Assembly (NCBI RefSeq): GCF_049347105.1
Contig: NZ_CP186334.1
Location: 744,001-808,000, forward strand
Direction: 5' to 3'
Length of the DNA stretch: 64,000 bases
From: Gaoshiqia hydrogeniformans
Lineage (GTDB): Bacteria; Bacteroidota; Bacteroidia; Bacteroidales; Prolixibacteraceae
Part shown: positions 52,559-61,115 of the stretch, piece after piece
Layout of the letters: every line of letters begins with the position of its first letter
How positions within the stretch are numbered: position 1 is the first letter of the stretch
Notes under the pieces: generated by a model
The model's database searches: none
What the model was told of the DNA's origin: nothing
What the model saw: the letters and a program-made list of their open reading frames with translations, nothing else
Program-made: the position numbers and the translations under genes

Positions 52559-53614
52559 ATGCAGATACTTAAAATCAAACAATTTTTACATTACAGAAAG
52601 CATCGTAACAACAAAATTCTGTATTACATTCAAGGATATATTCGTTATGGGGTCCCGTATTTTTTTGTACAGCTAAAAACAAAATCCATTTTATCTGCAT
52701 TTAATAAACTGGATCAGTCAACCCGCACTTACATTCAGAACCGGATTAACTATTATAATAAGTTGAATCAGGTAAATTCAATCCCTGAGGAGCCAGCTGC
52801 AGATGGTTCTGAAATGGTTTCGCTTTCAAAACTTAAATTAGGAGCAGAATTTAATGGTAGAAGATCTAACAGTACTTATGTTTTCGATACAAATGAGATA
52901 ACCAGGTTTTTTAATCAGGAATACAAGGCATCATTTCTTTTTGGCGATATTATTCATGTCCCCAAAATCCCGTCATTTGTCAAAAGCAGGCCAATCGCAG
53001 GGGATAATTCGAACTCAGTTATACTGAAACTGGATAAGATCAGGCATTTTACCTTTGTTAAGGACAACAGACGGTTTTCTGACAAGAAAGATATCCTTAT
53101 CGGTCGTACTTACGTAGATCAACCACATCGGAAAAGATTCTGGCAAATGTACTTTAACCATCCGATGTGTGATCTTGGTAACATCAATCATAAACTAAAA
53201 GATCATCCCGAATGGCTTGTTGCTCCTATGGCTATTGATGATCATCTGGATTATAAATTTATTTTGTGTCTGGAAGGAAATGACGTGGCCTCAAATCTGA
53301 AGTGGGTGATGTCATCAAATTCATTGGCAGTTATGCCAAAACCAACCTATGAAACATGGTTTATGGAAGGTTGCTTAATTCCTAACTATCACTATGTTGA
53401 AATTAAAGACGATTTTTCTGATTTGGAAGAACGACTGAAATATTATATCGCCCACCCGAAAGAAGCAGAAAAGATCATTGATCATGCCCATGAATACATA
53501 AAGCAGTTTCTCGACAAAAAACAGGAAAGACTTATTTCGCTGATGGTTGCTGACAAGTATTTTGTTTGCACCGGCCAGGCAAACATATCGAACCCAGAGA
53601 ACTATTTTGCATAG
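52559..53614 (+). CDS. GT90-family glycosyltransferase (LPS/capsule, CAP10-like)
   Basis: 351 aa protein with the GT90/CAP10 C-terminal core: VKSRPIAGDNSNSVILKLD, VAPMAIDDHLDYKFILCLEGNDVASNLKWVMSSNSLAVMPKPTYETWFMEGCLIPNYHYVEIKDDFSDL, given here as a description of blocks at about residues 135-300 (key motifs: GNDVASNLKW, NYHYVEI). Bacterial members attach xylose or other sugars to LPS; yeast CAP10 is the prototype. It lies between the GT9/DUF6165 pair and the MACPF gene. I infer it modifies the LPS glycan. Its codon and base use is more AT-rich than the core genes. Confidence 0.8.
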   Translation: MQILKIKQFLHYRKHRNNKILYYIQGYIRYGVPYFFVQLKTKSILSAFNKLDQSTRTYIQNRINYYNKLNQVNSIPEEPAADGSEMVSLSKLKLGAEFNGRRSNSTYVFDTNEITRFFNQEYKASFLFGDIIHVPKIPSFVKSRPIAGDNSNSVILKLDKIRHFTFVKDNRRFSDKKDILIGRTYVDQPHRKRFWQMYFNHPMCDLGNINHKLKDHPEWLVAPMAIDDHLDYKFILCLEGNDVASNLKWVMSSNSLAVMPKPTYETWFMEGCLIPNYHYVEIKDDFSDLEERLKYYIAHPKEAEKIIDHAHEYIKQFLDKKQERLISLMVADKYFVCTGQANISNPENYFA

Positions 53615-54055
53615 CAACTGGAGTATTCATCAGGAAAAAGGAGCCTTATGTCATCACGTGGGGGCAGAAAAAAACAAGTTCTGATAATACAAAAAATGTC
53701 TGGCTCAGATTTTTTGCTTTAGCTTCGGAATACTCCGGCAATCTTTAATGTGGTTTCTCTTTCAATCTCCATCATTATTATGCTCAGTATAGATATACTG
53801 AGACTCTTAGAGAATGACTGCTCCAATTTTCCAACCCTCAATTCATATCTTCAATAAAAAATTTAAAAATAATATTTGAATTAAGATAATTAATCAATAT
53901 ATTTGTGTCAATTGATTTTCAGAATAGATATCCAATCTTATTTGCCACTTATCATTAAATATATAGATTATTTGTGTGAAAGTATTGTTTTATAATAGTC
54001 TTGTTAGATAAAAAATACTGAAAAGTAATTATACTAATCATATAAAATTATACTC
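53615..54055. other. 441-bp AT-rich intergenic region before the MACPF gene
   Basis: Visibly AT-rich. It contains the MACPF promoter (53875-53905) and an 8-pair hairpin CTCAGTAT / ATACTGAG (53782-53801) without a T run. No credible gene; an open frame to 53748 in the first part lacks protein character. The leader from the promoter to the ATG is about 145 bases, long enough for regulation in the RNA. Confidence 0.55.
53875..53905 (+). promoter_or_regulatory. Consensus promoter of the MACPF gene
   Basis: TTTG (53875-53878), exactly 19 bases, TATATTTG (53898-53905): a perfect Bacteroidota primary promoter. Start near 53912. The gene thus appears to be expressed by the housekeeping sigma and not by a PUL-type ECF factor. 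Confidence 0.75.
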
Positions 54056-56011
54056 ATGAAAAAAATTTATTTTCTTATTTATGTTTTATGTATTACGCTT
54101 ATTAGCAGTTGCAATAATGATAGTTTAGATGGGACCCAGAATGACCCTGAAAGCTATCGTGAAATGCAGATTCGTTCTGGGGGTGATGGAGCTTATGATT
54201 TGCTAGGTTATGGATATGATATAACGGGGGAATACGGCCCCACAAGTGGGAAATCTCAGGTTATTGATTTAAATGCCTTCTTAAACACATATCCTGATAG
54301 AATCGAAACAAATGAACCAAGAAGCAGTACTTATGAAATAACGACAGGCTACAATTCATTGGATTTAAGTCAAAAAATGGCAATTAATTTTTCTTCGAGT
54401 TCAACAATAGCTTTCTCTGATGAAATAAAGCTTTCATTGGCTAGTGAATATTCTTCATCCACTAGTTATCAGTATGTTTCAACTTACGCTCAAACATTTG
54501 CGAATTATGGTATCTTGACTAAAACAATTGATATTGAAGCAGACAAAAATGTTTTATCTAATTTTTTAACAACAAAATTTAAAGATGACGTAAATTCCTT
54601 ATCTCCTCAAAAAGTAATTGAACGATATGGTACGCACGTATTGGCCTATGTAAAACTAGGAGGAGTGCTGAATTTGTTTTATCATTCAAAAGGAGTCGAA
54701 AATCAAATAACAATATCAAATAAGGCAGGATTTCAATCATCTTTTTTTAATACTTTTAAGGTTAATATTGGCGAATCTTATGACCAAACACTTGCCGAGA
54801 AAAATACTTTTCAATATATGAAAGTAAAATCCATGGGCGGCACACAATACATTTCTTCAACTATAAATTTTGATAACGAAGGAAAGGCATCCCAAACAAT
54901 TAGTATAGACAAATGGTTACAATCAATTGATGAATCGTCCTCTGTTTTAATTGGAACTGATCCAAATAAAGTTTATCCTATTTATGATTTTGTGCCTTCT
55001 GATAAAAGGCAAGCATATATTTCTGCCTTCAACGAATACTTGACTAGTAAACGTTATAATATCATCAATACTGCAGGTGCTATTGACAACTATAGAGTTG
55101 TTAAAGGATTAGGAAACAGTAATGAAGGTGGAGGTGTAGTAGTTGCTGATGTTAATAAAAATGGTAAGCCTGACATAATTCTCATGGGTAATGATAATCC
55201 TAGTAAAGATAATGCTTTTTGGTATTGGGTGAAATTTGATGTTGATAGAGACGGCGAACTTGGAACTCTCTCTAAAAAGTTTATTGTTCCTGTGAAATAT
55301 TCCTATACGAACCATGGTGCTGCAATTACTTACGGAGATATTGATAATAATGGCAAGCCTGATTTAATTTTTATGGCCTTAGATAAGGCGTCGGAATTTA
55401 GATATGTAATAGGATATGACGTAAATGCAGATGGTAGTTGTACAAGATTTTCTTCCGTGAGGACGTCAAGCGGGCTTGGAAGTAACTCTGACGGTGCTGG
55501 AATATCAATTTGCAATATTGACGCAAATCCGAAACCAGATTTAATCCTTATGTCATATGATGCTCCTACTGGGCCAAATGGATTTAGGTATAAAATTTTA
55601 TATAATATTGATAGTAATGGGATTGCTACATATGAATCAAGCACACGTTATATAAATGGAGTTGGAAGTGCCGGAGAGGGGGCAGGTATAACTGTGGGCG
55701 ATATAAACAAGAATGGTAAATTGGACCTTATTTTGACAGCATACGATGCACCTAGTGGTCCAAATACATTTAAATATGTTGTCGCTTATGACATTGATGA
55801 TAAAGGTCTCCCCGGGGTGATTTCTACTCATGCTACCAACAAGGGTTGTGGTAATACAGGAGAAGGAGCTGATGCGTATTTATATGATATCGATGGCAAT
55901 GGATTCTTAGATATTGTTTTTATGGCAATTGACGGTAGTGATCCAAATGAGTTCAGGTATTATATAGGACATGATATTGGCTATGACGGTGTAATATCAT
56001 ACTTTCGTTAA
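54056..56011 (+). CDS. MACPF-domain surface lipoprotein (BSAP-like toxin) with five FG-GAP/VCBS-like repeats
   Basis: 651 aa. Lipobox LISSC (Cys 19) followed by the acidic NNDSLDGTQND, predicting a surface lipoprotein. GYGYDITGEY (51-60) is a hallmark of Bacteroidota MACPF proteins such as Bth-MACPF and BSAP-1. The MACPF signature is YGTHVLAYVKLGG (191-203), with membrane-inserting helical segments on either side (about 160-180, 285-330). From about 345 the protein carries five repeats of 58-60 aa, each with a GAG(I/V) strand and a Ca-binding-like loop DxNxNGxxD: 365-373, 428-436, 488-495 (degenerate, IDANPKPD), 549-557, 611-619. They likely form a beta-propeller. BSAPs kill related strains by pore formation after binding an outer-membrane protein or LPS glycan; here the propeller may bind the target. 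The gene is AT-rich and clearly foreign to its neighbours. Confidence 0.85.
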   Translation: MKKIYFLIYVLCITLISSCNNDSLDGTQNDPESYREMQIRSGGDGAYDLLGYGYDITGEYGPTSGKSQVIDLNAFLNTYPDRIETNEPRSSTYEITTGYNSLDLSQKMAINFSSSSTIAFSDEIKLSLASEYSSSTSYQYVSTYAQTFANYGILTKTIDIEADKNVLSNFLTTKFKDDVNSLSPQKVIERYGTHVLAYVKLGGVLNLFYHSKGVENQITISNKAGFQSSFFNTFKVNIGESYDQTLAEKNTFQYMKVKSMGGTQYISSTINFDNEGKASQTISIDKWLQSIDESSSVLIGTDPNKVYPIYDFVPSDKRQAYISAFNEYLTSKRYNIINTAGAIDNYRVVKGLGNSNEGGGVVVADVNKNGKPDIILMGNDNPSKDNAFWYWVKFDVDRDGELGTLSKKFIVPVKYSYTNHGAAITYGDIDNNGKPDLIFMALDKASEFRYVIGYDVNADGSCTRFSSVRTSSGLGSNSDGAGISICNIDANPKPDLILMSYDAPTGPNGFRYKILYNIDSNGIATYESSTRYINGVGSAGEGAGITVGDINKNGKLDLILTAYDAPSGPNTFKYVVAYDIDDKGLPGVISTHATNKGCGNTGEGADAYLYDIDGNGFLDIVFMAIDGSDPNEFRYYIGHDIGYDGVISYFR

Positions 56012-56142
56012 GGGTTATAGTCTCTATAGACTATCCATAAACGCCGGATATACGGACAAAATAATAATTGTTTCTCCCGAAAAAAGATCTTTTTGATTTT
56101 ACATCAGGAATTGATCGAATAACAAAAATTTTGAATAATATA

Positions 56143-56183
56143 AAAAAGAGATGAGCCTTTTATTGATTCATCTCTTTTTTTGT
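56143..56183 (+). terminator. Terminator of the MACPF gene
   Basis: AAAAAGAGATGA pairs with TCATCTCTTTTT around about 13 bases, then TTTG. It is about 130 bases after the stop codon. Confidence 0.75.
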
Positions 56184-56377
56184 GTAAAACATAGACATAT
56201 GTTTATCTTAGTGGACTATAATCGAAGTACCCCAAAACAACCTTTTCCCGTAAAAGCACGCAAATTCAGATAAAAACACAGCTCAACAATTACATTCGGT
56301 TTATGAACAAACCGGCGGGTATAAAAAAGATGCGGCTTTGGGCTAACTGATACCCTTTCTGAAAACCTGGCGCATAC
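56184..56377. other. Short stretch without gene before the repeat array
   Basis: No coding frame of note. It contains AACACAGCTCAACAA, a phrase that recurs in the repeat units downstream, so it may be a worn-out copy of the array's end. Confidence 0.4.
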
Positions 56378-57492
56378 GCCAATCTCCGAAACATTCGCCT
56401 TTTGCTCAAATAAATGCCTGATCAGACAACCGTTCCGTCAGGAACATGGTATGGGTAGAAATTCCGGGGGTAGAAACCTTCCGTCCCGTACGGGACGGAA
56501 CCGGTGCAGGGCCCTTGCTTTTTCTACCCATATTTAGCGCCTAACGGCGCCTCCGCCCTGATTTACGATGAAAACACAGCACAACAATGCCAATCTCCGC
56601 AACATTCGCCTGCTGCCCAAATAAATGCCTGATCAAACAACCGTTCCGTCAGGAACATGGTATGGGTAGAAAATTCGTCGCGGATATTTCCTACCGTCCC
56701 GTACGGGACGGGACCTGTACAGGGTCCTTGCTTTTCTACCCATATTTAGCGCCTGACGGCGCACCTGCCCCGATCTACGATGAAAATACAGCCCAACAAA
56801 TGCCAATCTCCGCAACATTCGCCTGCTGCCCAAATAAATGCCTGATCAAACAACCGTTCCGTCAGGAACATGGTATGGGTAGAAAATCCGATTATGTCAA
56901 CCCAATCCCCTCCCATACGGGACGGAACCGGTGCAGGGTCGTTGCTTTTTCTACCCATATTTAGCGCCTGACGGCGCCCCCGCCCTGATTTACGGTGAAA
57001 ACACAGCCCAACAATGCCAATCTCCGCAACATTCGCCTGTTGCCCAAATAAATGCCTGATCAGACAACCGTTCCGTCAGGAACATGATATGGGTAGAAAA
57101 TCCGGTTATGTCAACCCAATCCCGTCCCGTACGGGACGGAACCTGTACAGGGCCCTTGCTTTTCTACCCATATTTAGCGCCTGACGGCGCACCTGCCCTG
57201 ATCTACGATGAAAATACAGCCCAACAAATGCCAATCTCCGCAACATTCGCCTGTTGCCCAAATAAATGCCTGATCAAACAACCGTTCCGTCAGGAACATG
57301 GTATGGGTAGAAAATCCGGTTATGTCAACCCAATCCCGTCCCGTACGGGACGGAACCTGTACAGGGCCCTTGCTTTTCTACCCATATTTAGCGCCTGACG
57401 GCGCCCCCGCCCTGATTTACGATGAAAACAATGCCTGATCAGACAACCGTTCCGTCAGGAACATGGTATGGGTAGAAAATGCGGTTAAGGTC
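56378..57492. repeat. Tandem array of a 213-bp palindrome-rich repeat, about five copies
   Basis: The marker CGTTCCGTCA recurs at 56431, 56642, 56855, 57069, 57283 and 57448, i.e. at spacings 211, 213, 214, 214 and 165; the last unit carries a deletion of about 49 bases. Each unit has the following: GTTCC-GTCA-GGAAC hairpin; an inverted pair ATGGGTAGAAA ... TTTCTACCCAT about 90 bases apart; the 18-base perfect palindrome CCGTCCCGTACGGGACGG (copy at 56481-56498; degenerate in the third unit); and GCGCC-TGAC-GGCGC. Open frames inside are repeat artefacts. It is not a CRISPR: units are too long and there are no spacers. It could fold into a large cruciform. Confidence 0.9.
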
Positions 57493-57573
57493 AATCCAGG
57501 AAAAGAAATAGTTTTACCTTTATACCTTCAATTCTGATGAAATGATTGACCACTTTAGCCCGAGCGGTAGCCG

Positions 57574-58611
57574 ATGACACTCAGTAAAAAATACCGGAGA
57601 TTAAAAAATGCCGGGCACCTGCTGTTCTGGCTGTGCAGCCTCGGCTTTGCCCTTTCGGCCTTTTACGTGGTGTCGGAGCATAAGCTGGGGATCACGCCGG
57701 GAATCATCATCCGGTCGGTCATCATCAACCTGGGCTTTGCTTTTGCTGTTTATACCAACTTTTACCTGCTCATCCCCCGGTTTCTGAAAAAGAAGAACTA
57801 TATTTTTTATATTTTCTGGCTGATTATCACCTTGTCTGCTTCGTCGTTGCTGATTATTTCGCTGTTTGTTGTCATGAAGCATCAGGCCTTTTCGAAACAT
57901 CTGTTCTCTACCCATTTTTTCACATCGGCCGCCTATGTAGCCATTACTTCGCTGGCGAAATTCCTGACCGACTGGATTGAACTTCAGGACATTTCGTTAA
58001 GATACCATAAGGTTGAACGGGAAAAGCTGGAGGCTGAACTAAACACGCTGAAAGCCCAAATTAACCCGCACTTCCTGTTTAATAGTTTGAATAATATTTA
58101 CTCGCTGTCGTTGGTCAACTCGGAAAAAACGCCTCAACTCATCCTGAAGCTTTCCGATTTAATGCGCCACGTGTTATACGAATCGCGCGAAAACTTTATC
58201 CCGCTGAAAAAGGAAATCGAATTTGTCCGGAACTTCATTGAACTTCAGCGCATCCGGCTAAGCGAAACGACCGACATCCGTTTCCAGGTGAACGGCGAAG
58301 CGGGCAACCAGTTAATCCTTCCGCTCTTGTTTGAACCCTTTATTGATAACGCGTTTAAACATGGCCCGCGATGTTCAACCGACAACGCGTTTATCCACAT
58401 TTCCGTCACGATTGACCGGGAACAACTGTTTTTTGAAGTCAACAACAGTTGCGACGCGCAAACCCCCGGGAAGAAAGACAACGCGCACGGGATCGGGCTG
58501 AAAAATGTACGGCGGCGGCTCGCCTGTCTTTATAAAAATGAAGAATATGATTTAGACATCAGTAAAAAAGCGAATATATTTACCGTTCGTTTAAGGTTAA
58601 CACTTAAATAA
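57574..58611 (+). CDS. LytS-type sensor histidine kinase
   Basis: 345 aa with four hydrophobic helices in the first 130 residues, a short coiled coil, and the His_kinase domain (PF06580) with the phosphorylated H166 in AQINPHFLFNSLNNIYSLS. The ATP site is visible as LPLLFEPFIDNAFKHG (N box) and HGIGLKNVRRRL (G box). No extracytoplasmic sensor domain. It transfers phosphate to the LytTR regulator 18 bases downstream. Confidence 0.92.
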   Translation: MTLSKKYRRLKNAGHLLFWLCSLGFALSAFYVVSEHKLGITPGIIIRSVIINLGFAFAVYTNFYLLIPRFLKKKNYIFYIFWLIITLSASSLLIISLFVVMKHQAFSKHLFSTHFFTSAAYVAITSLAKFLTDWIELQDISLRYHKVEREKLEAELNTLKAQINPHFLFNSLNNIYSLSLVNSEKTPQLILKLSDLMRHVLYESRENFIPLKKEIEFVRNFIELQRIRLSETTDIRFQVNGEAGNQLILPLLFEPFIDNAFKHGPRCSTDNAFIHISVTIDREQLFFEVNNSCDAQTPGKKDNAHGIGLKNVRRRLACLYKNEEYDLDISKKANIFTVRLRLTLK

Positions 58612-58629
58612 CCCGAAAATTCAGCCTAT

Positions 58630-59340
58630 ATGAATGTGAAAGCAATCATCGTCGACGACGAACCCCTGGCCCGGCAGGTAATTATGCAATATGCCAGGGA
58701 CATTCCCAACCTCGAAATTGTTTGCACCTGCGACAATGCCCTGGAAGCCAATCAAGCGATCCGGGAGAAACAAGTCGACCTGATGTTTCTCGATGTGAAC
58801 ATGCCCAAACTCTCGGGGCTTGATTTTTTGAAAAACCTGAAACAACCGCCTTTGGCTATTTTAACGACCGCCTATACCGATTATGCTTTGGAGGGTTACG
58901 AGTTAAACATTTTGGATTACCTGAAAAAGCCCTTTGGGTTCGACCGCTTTTTTAAAGCCTTTCAAAAAGCCGAAGAACAACTGACTTTGCTTGCCAAGGC
59001 GCCTGCCAGCGGAAACGAGCAGAAATACATTTTCATCAAATCGAATAAAAAAGCAATCCGGGTCGAAATCGGGGACATCAGTTTCATTGAAGGATTAGGC
59101 GATTATATAAAAATTCACCTGAAAGACAGCCACCTGGTCACCAACCTGTCGATGAAAAAGATGGAAGAACTGTTGCCTGCGGGCGAGTTTTTCCGCATTC
59201 ACAAATCTTTCATCATTCGCCTCGACCGTATTCTATCCATCGAAGGGAACCTGGTTGAAATCGGCAAACACAAGCTCCCCGTCGGCAACAATTTTCGTCA
59301 GGCATTTAACGATTTGATTGAACAGCGTTTTATCAAATAG
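58630..59340 (+). CDS. LytTR-family response regulator
   Basis: 236 aa. The receiver domain has acidic pocket D9-D10, phospho-acceptor D55 (LMFLDVNMPK) and the switch K at about 101 (YLKKPFGFDRF). The C-terminal LytTR DNA-binding domain covers about 135-236 (IFIKSNKKAIRVEIGDISFIEGLGDYIKIHL; FFRIHKSFIIRL). The regulon is unknown; in Bacteroidota such pairs usually act on genes near or elsewhere on the chromosome. No target LytTR site could be assigned. Confidence 0.93.
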   Translation: MNVKAIIVDDEPLARQVIMQYARDIPNLEIVCTCDNALEANQAIREKQVDLMFLDVNMPKLSGLDFLKNLKQPPLAILTTAYTDYALEGYELNILDYLKKPFGFDRFFKAFQKAEEQLTLLAKAPASGNEQKYIFIKSNKKAIRVEIGDISFIEGLGDYIKIHLKDSHLVTNLSMKKMEELLPAGEFFRIHKSFIIRLDRILSIEGNLVEIGKHKLPVGNNFRQAFNDLIEQRFIK

Positions 59341-59363
59341 AAAAACCGGGGCCGGCGCTGAGG

Positions 59364-60104
59364 CTAAAGCTCAAAACCTTGTTCCCGGATGACCTTCAGC
59401 AGCTTTTCGGAGAAAAACCGGTTATCGGCTTTTTTATAGCGGACATCTGTAAAGACCTGCGCCAGATTTTCTTTTCCGTTTTCTTTAACAAAGCCGACCG
59501 AACTTTCCAGGGCTTCTTTTTCGCGGTATAACTCGTCAATCCATTCGGGCGAATAGTCGCGGTATTTTTCCTCGTGTACCACGGCCTTCAGGGGCAGGCG
59601 GTCGGTTAAGCCCGGGTCCTGGCCGGGGTATCCAAGGCTGATGGCGGTAACCGGCAGCACACCTTTCGGCAAATTCAACGTTTCAATAATTTTATCGGCG
59701 TTATACAAGGCTGTTCCCAGGTAGCAAATACCCAGTCCCTGCGCCTCGGCTGCCAGACAAATATTCTGGGCAAAAAGCATGGCATCAATCGTCGCGTTCA
59801 TCAGCCACAATAAATTATCATAACCGGCATCTGCTTTCCTGAATTCACACCAGCGGTTAAAACGGCGAACATCGGCGCAAATGGTCAGCAATACCGGGGC
59901 CTGGGTTACCATCGGCTGGTTAAAATGAAAAGGCGCCATTTGGGCCCTATTCTCCTGGTCGCGCGTTACGATAACGCTGTAAAGCTGCATGTTGCCGGTA
60001 TTCGATGCGCGGGTGCCTGCTTCCAGAATCCGATCAAGTATTTCAGGTGAAACTTCATCCGCTTTAAATTTCCGGATGGAGCGGTGTTGGAATAAAAGGT
60101 CCAT
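59364..60104 (-). CDS. Nitroreductase-family protein (NfsA/FRP-like)
   Basis: 246 aa from the ATG at 60104 (MDLLFQHRSIRKFKAD); the frame could begin with a TTG at 60116, which is less likely. The FMN-binding start HRSIRKF and the block ITAISLGYPGQDPGLTDRLPLKAVVHEEKY are typical of the NfsA/FRP group. It reduces nitro compounds, quinones or flavin with NAD(P)H. It lies convergent to the LytTR gene with only 23 bases between stops. Confidence 0.9.
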   Translation of the reverse strand: MDLLFQHRSIRKFKADEVSPEILDRILEAGTRASNTGNMQLYSVIVTRDQENRAQMAPFHFNQPMVTQAPVLLTICADVRRFNRWCEFRKADAGYDNLLWLMNATIDAMLFAQNICLAAEAQGLGICYLGTALYNADKIIETLNLPKGVLPVTAISLGYPGQDPGLTDRLPLKAVVHEEKYRDYSPEWIDELYREKEALESSVGFVKENGKENLAQVFTDVRYKKADNRFFSEKLLKVIREQGFEL

Positions 60105-60155
60105 AATCTTTTGCAAAAAGAAGTTTTACAGACCGCAAAGGTAATTAATTTTAAA

Positions 60156-60866
60156 CTACCGTTTTACTAATCGTTTTGTATCAATAACAAGCTGGTTGTC
60201 GGTAACCAGGGTAATGTAGTATACGCCATTCTTTAAGTCGCTGGTGTCAATCTGGCCTGAAGGTCTGTCGATTGTTTTCACCCGCTGACCAATCACATTG
60301 GTGATGATTACCGATGTCAGCCTATCGGCATTCGTCACCGTGATCTGATTAACGAAAGGATTTGGAAACACATTAAAATCATTCGCACGCGAAGCCGGGT
60401 CGTCTACTTCAACGGCTTTTCCGTTGGCCGTGGTGAACATCCAGGCGCCCGAAGCAGGAATCCCGTCAAAGCTGTTCCCCGATAAGTCCTGAACGGCGCC
60501 GGCATCCATTGTCACCCGGTAAGTCGAATAATTCTTCAGTCCGCCGTTTTTCAGAAATAAGGCGCCGGGAATGGTCAGTACGTTCCCGCTGATCATATCC
60601 GGGCTAACCGGAACCTTCAGGGCCGGCCCTGGGCCTGAAGCCTGAACAATCGTGATGTTCCCGCCGGCCGCGGTTAATTCAATATTTTCATCGAAAGTAA
60701 AAACAAAACCGGGATGATTACCGTCCATCGCGAGTGGCTCGGACGACAAGGATAAAACAGCAGGCGGCTTATTGTCCCTCTGACCTGAAATGTCCGGGTC
60801 TGATGCTTTAGCCATTCCCGCACACAATATAAAAACAGATAAAAGCTGAGTAGAGATTTTTATCAT
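60156..60866 (-). CDS. T9SS cargo: Ig-like (Big_5) domain protein with type A sorting domain
   Basis: 236 aa. Signal peptide (QLLSVFILCAGMAKA) then one SbsA/Big_5-type Ig-like domain (about 33-150: VLSLSSEPLAMDGN, FTFDENIELTAAGGNITI, YSTYRVTMDAGAVQDLSGN). The C-terminal 75 residues are a T9SS type A sorting domain: FNVFPNPFVNQITV ... GVYYITLVTDNQL...KRLVKR. It should be exported by the system that uses PorT (46403) and attached to the cell surface. The protein is short for such cargo and carries no enzyme domain. Confidence 0.85.
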   Translation of the reverse strand: MIKISTQLLSVFILCAGMAKASDPDISGQRDNKPPAVLSLSSEPLAMDGNHPGFVFTFDENIELTAAGGNITIVQASGPGPALKVPVSPDMISGNVLTIPGALFLKNGGLKNYSTYRVTMDAGAVQDLSGNSFDGIPASGAWMFTTANGKAVEVDDPASRANDFNVFPNPFVNQITVTNADRLTSVIITNVIGQRVKTIDRPSGQIDTSDLKNGVYYITLVTDNQLVIDTKRLVKR

Positions 60867-61106
60867 ATAAATACCTTTATGTGTCCTGTCTGAAAAGAAA
60901 ACTCATCAAAATTGTCTTTTCCTTCTTGTCGTATCGCTACGAAAATGATAAAAAACCTTCGTACAAGTCTACCGCTGTTAAGCACAAACCTAATTCTTTT
61001 AAACAAAATATACAAGCCCTTTCGCGCCTATAAACGATCATTTATTAACCACAAACTGTTCATGAAAATCATAAAAATCTTATTTCCAGGAGGATTGCGG
61101 TACATT

Positions 61107-61115
61107 ATTTACACT
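61107..61115. repeat. Target-site duplication of the IS, left copy
   Basis: ATTTACACT, identical to 62447-62455. Nine bases is within the IS4 family range. Confidence 0.9.

Noticed and set aside
53566..53748. 60-aa open frame after the GT90 gene
   Set aside because: Overlaps the GT90 end in another frame and shows no signal, domain or suitable start context.
53782..53801. Hairpin CTCAGTAT/ATACTGAG as terminator of the GT90 gene
   Set aside because: It is about 170 bases past the stop and no T run follows; too weak to call a terminator.
56587..57398. Open frames inside the tandem array (56587-56964, 57084-57398 and antisense ones)
   Set aside because: They repeat the same peptides because they lie in the repeat, with no independent coding sign.
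56378..57492. CRISPR array
   Set aside because: Units are about 213 bases, nearly identical throughout, and there are no unique spacers or cas genes.
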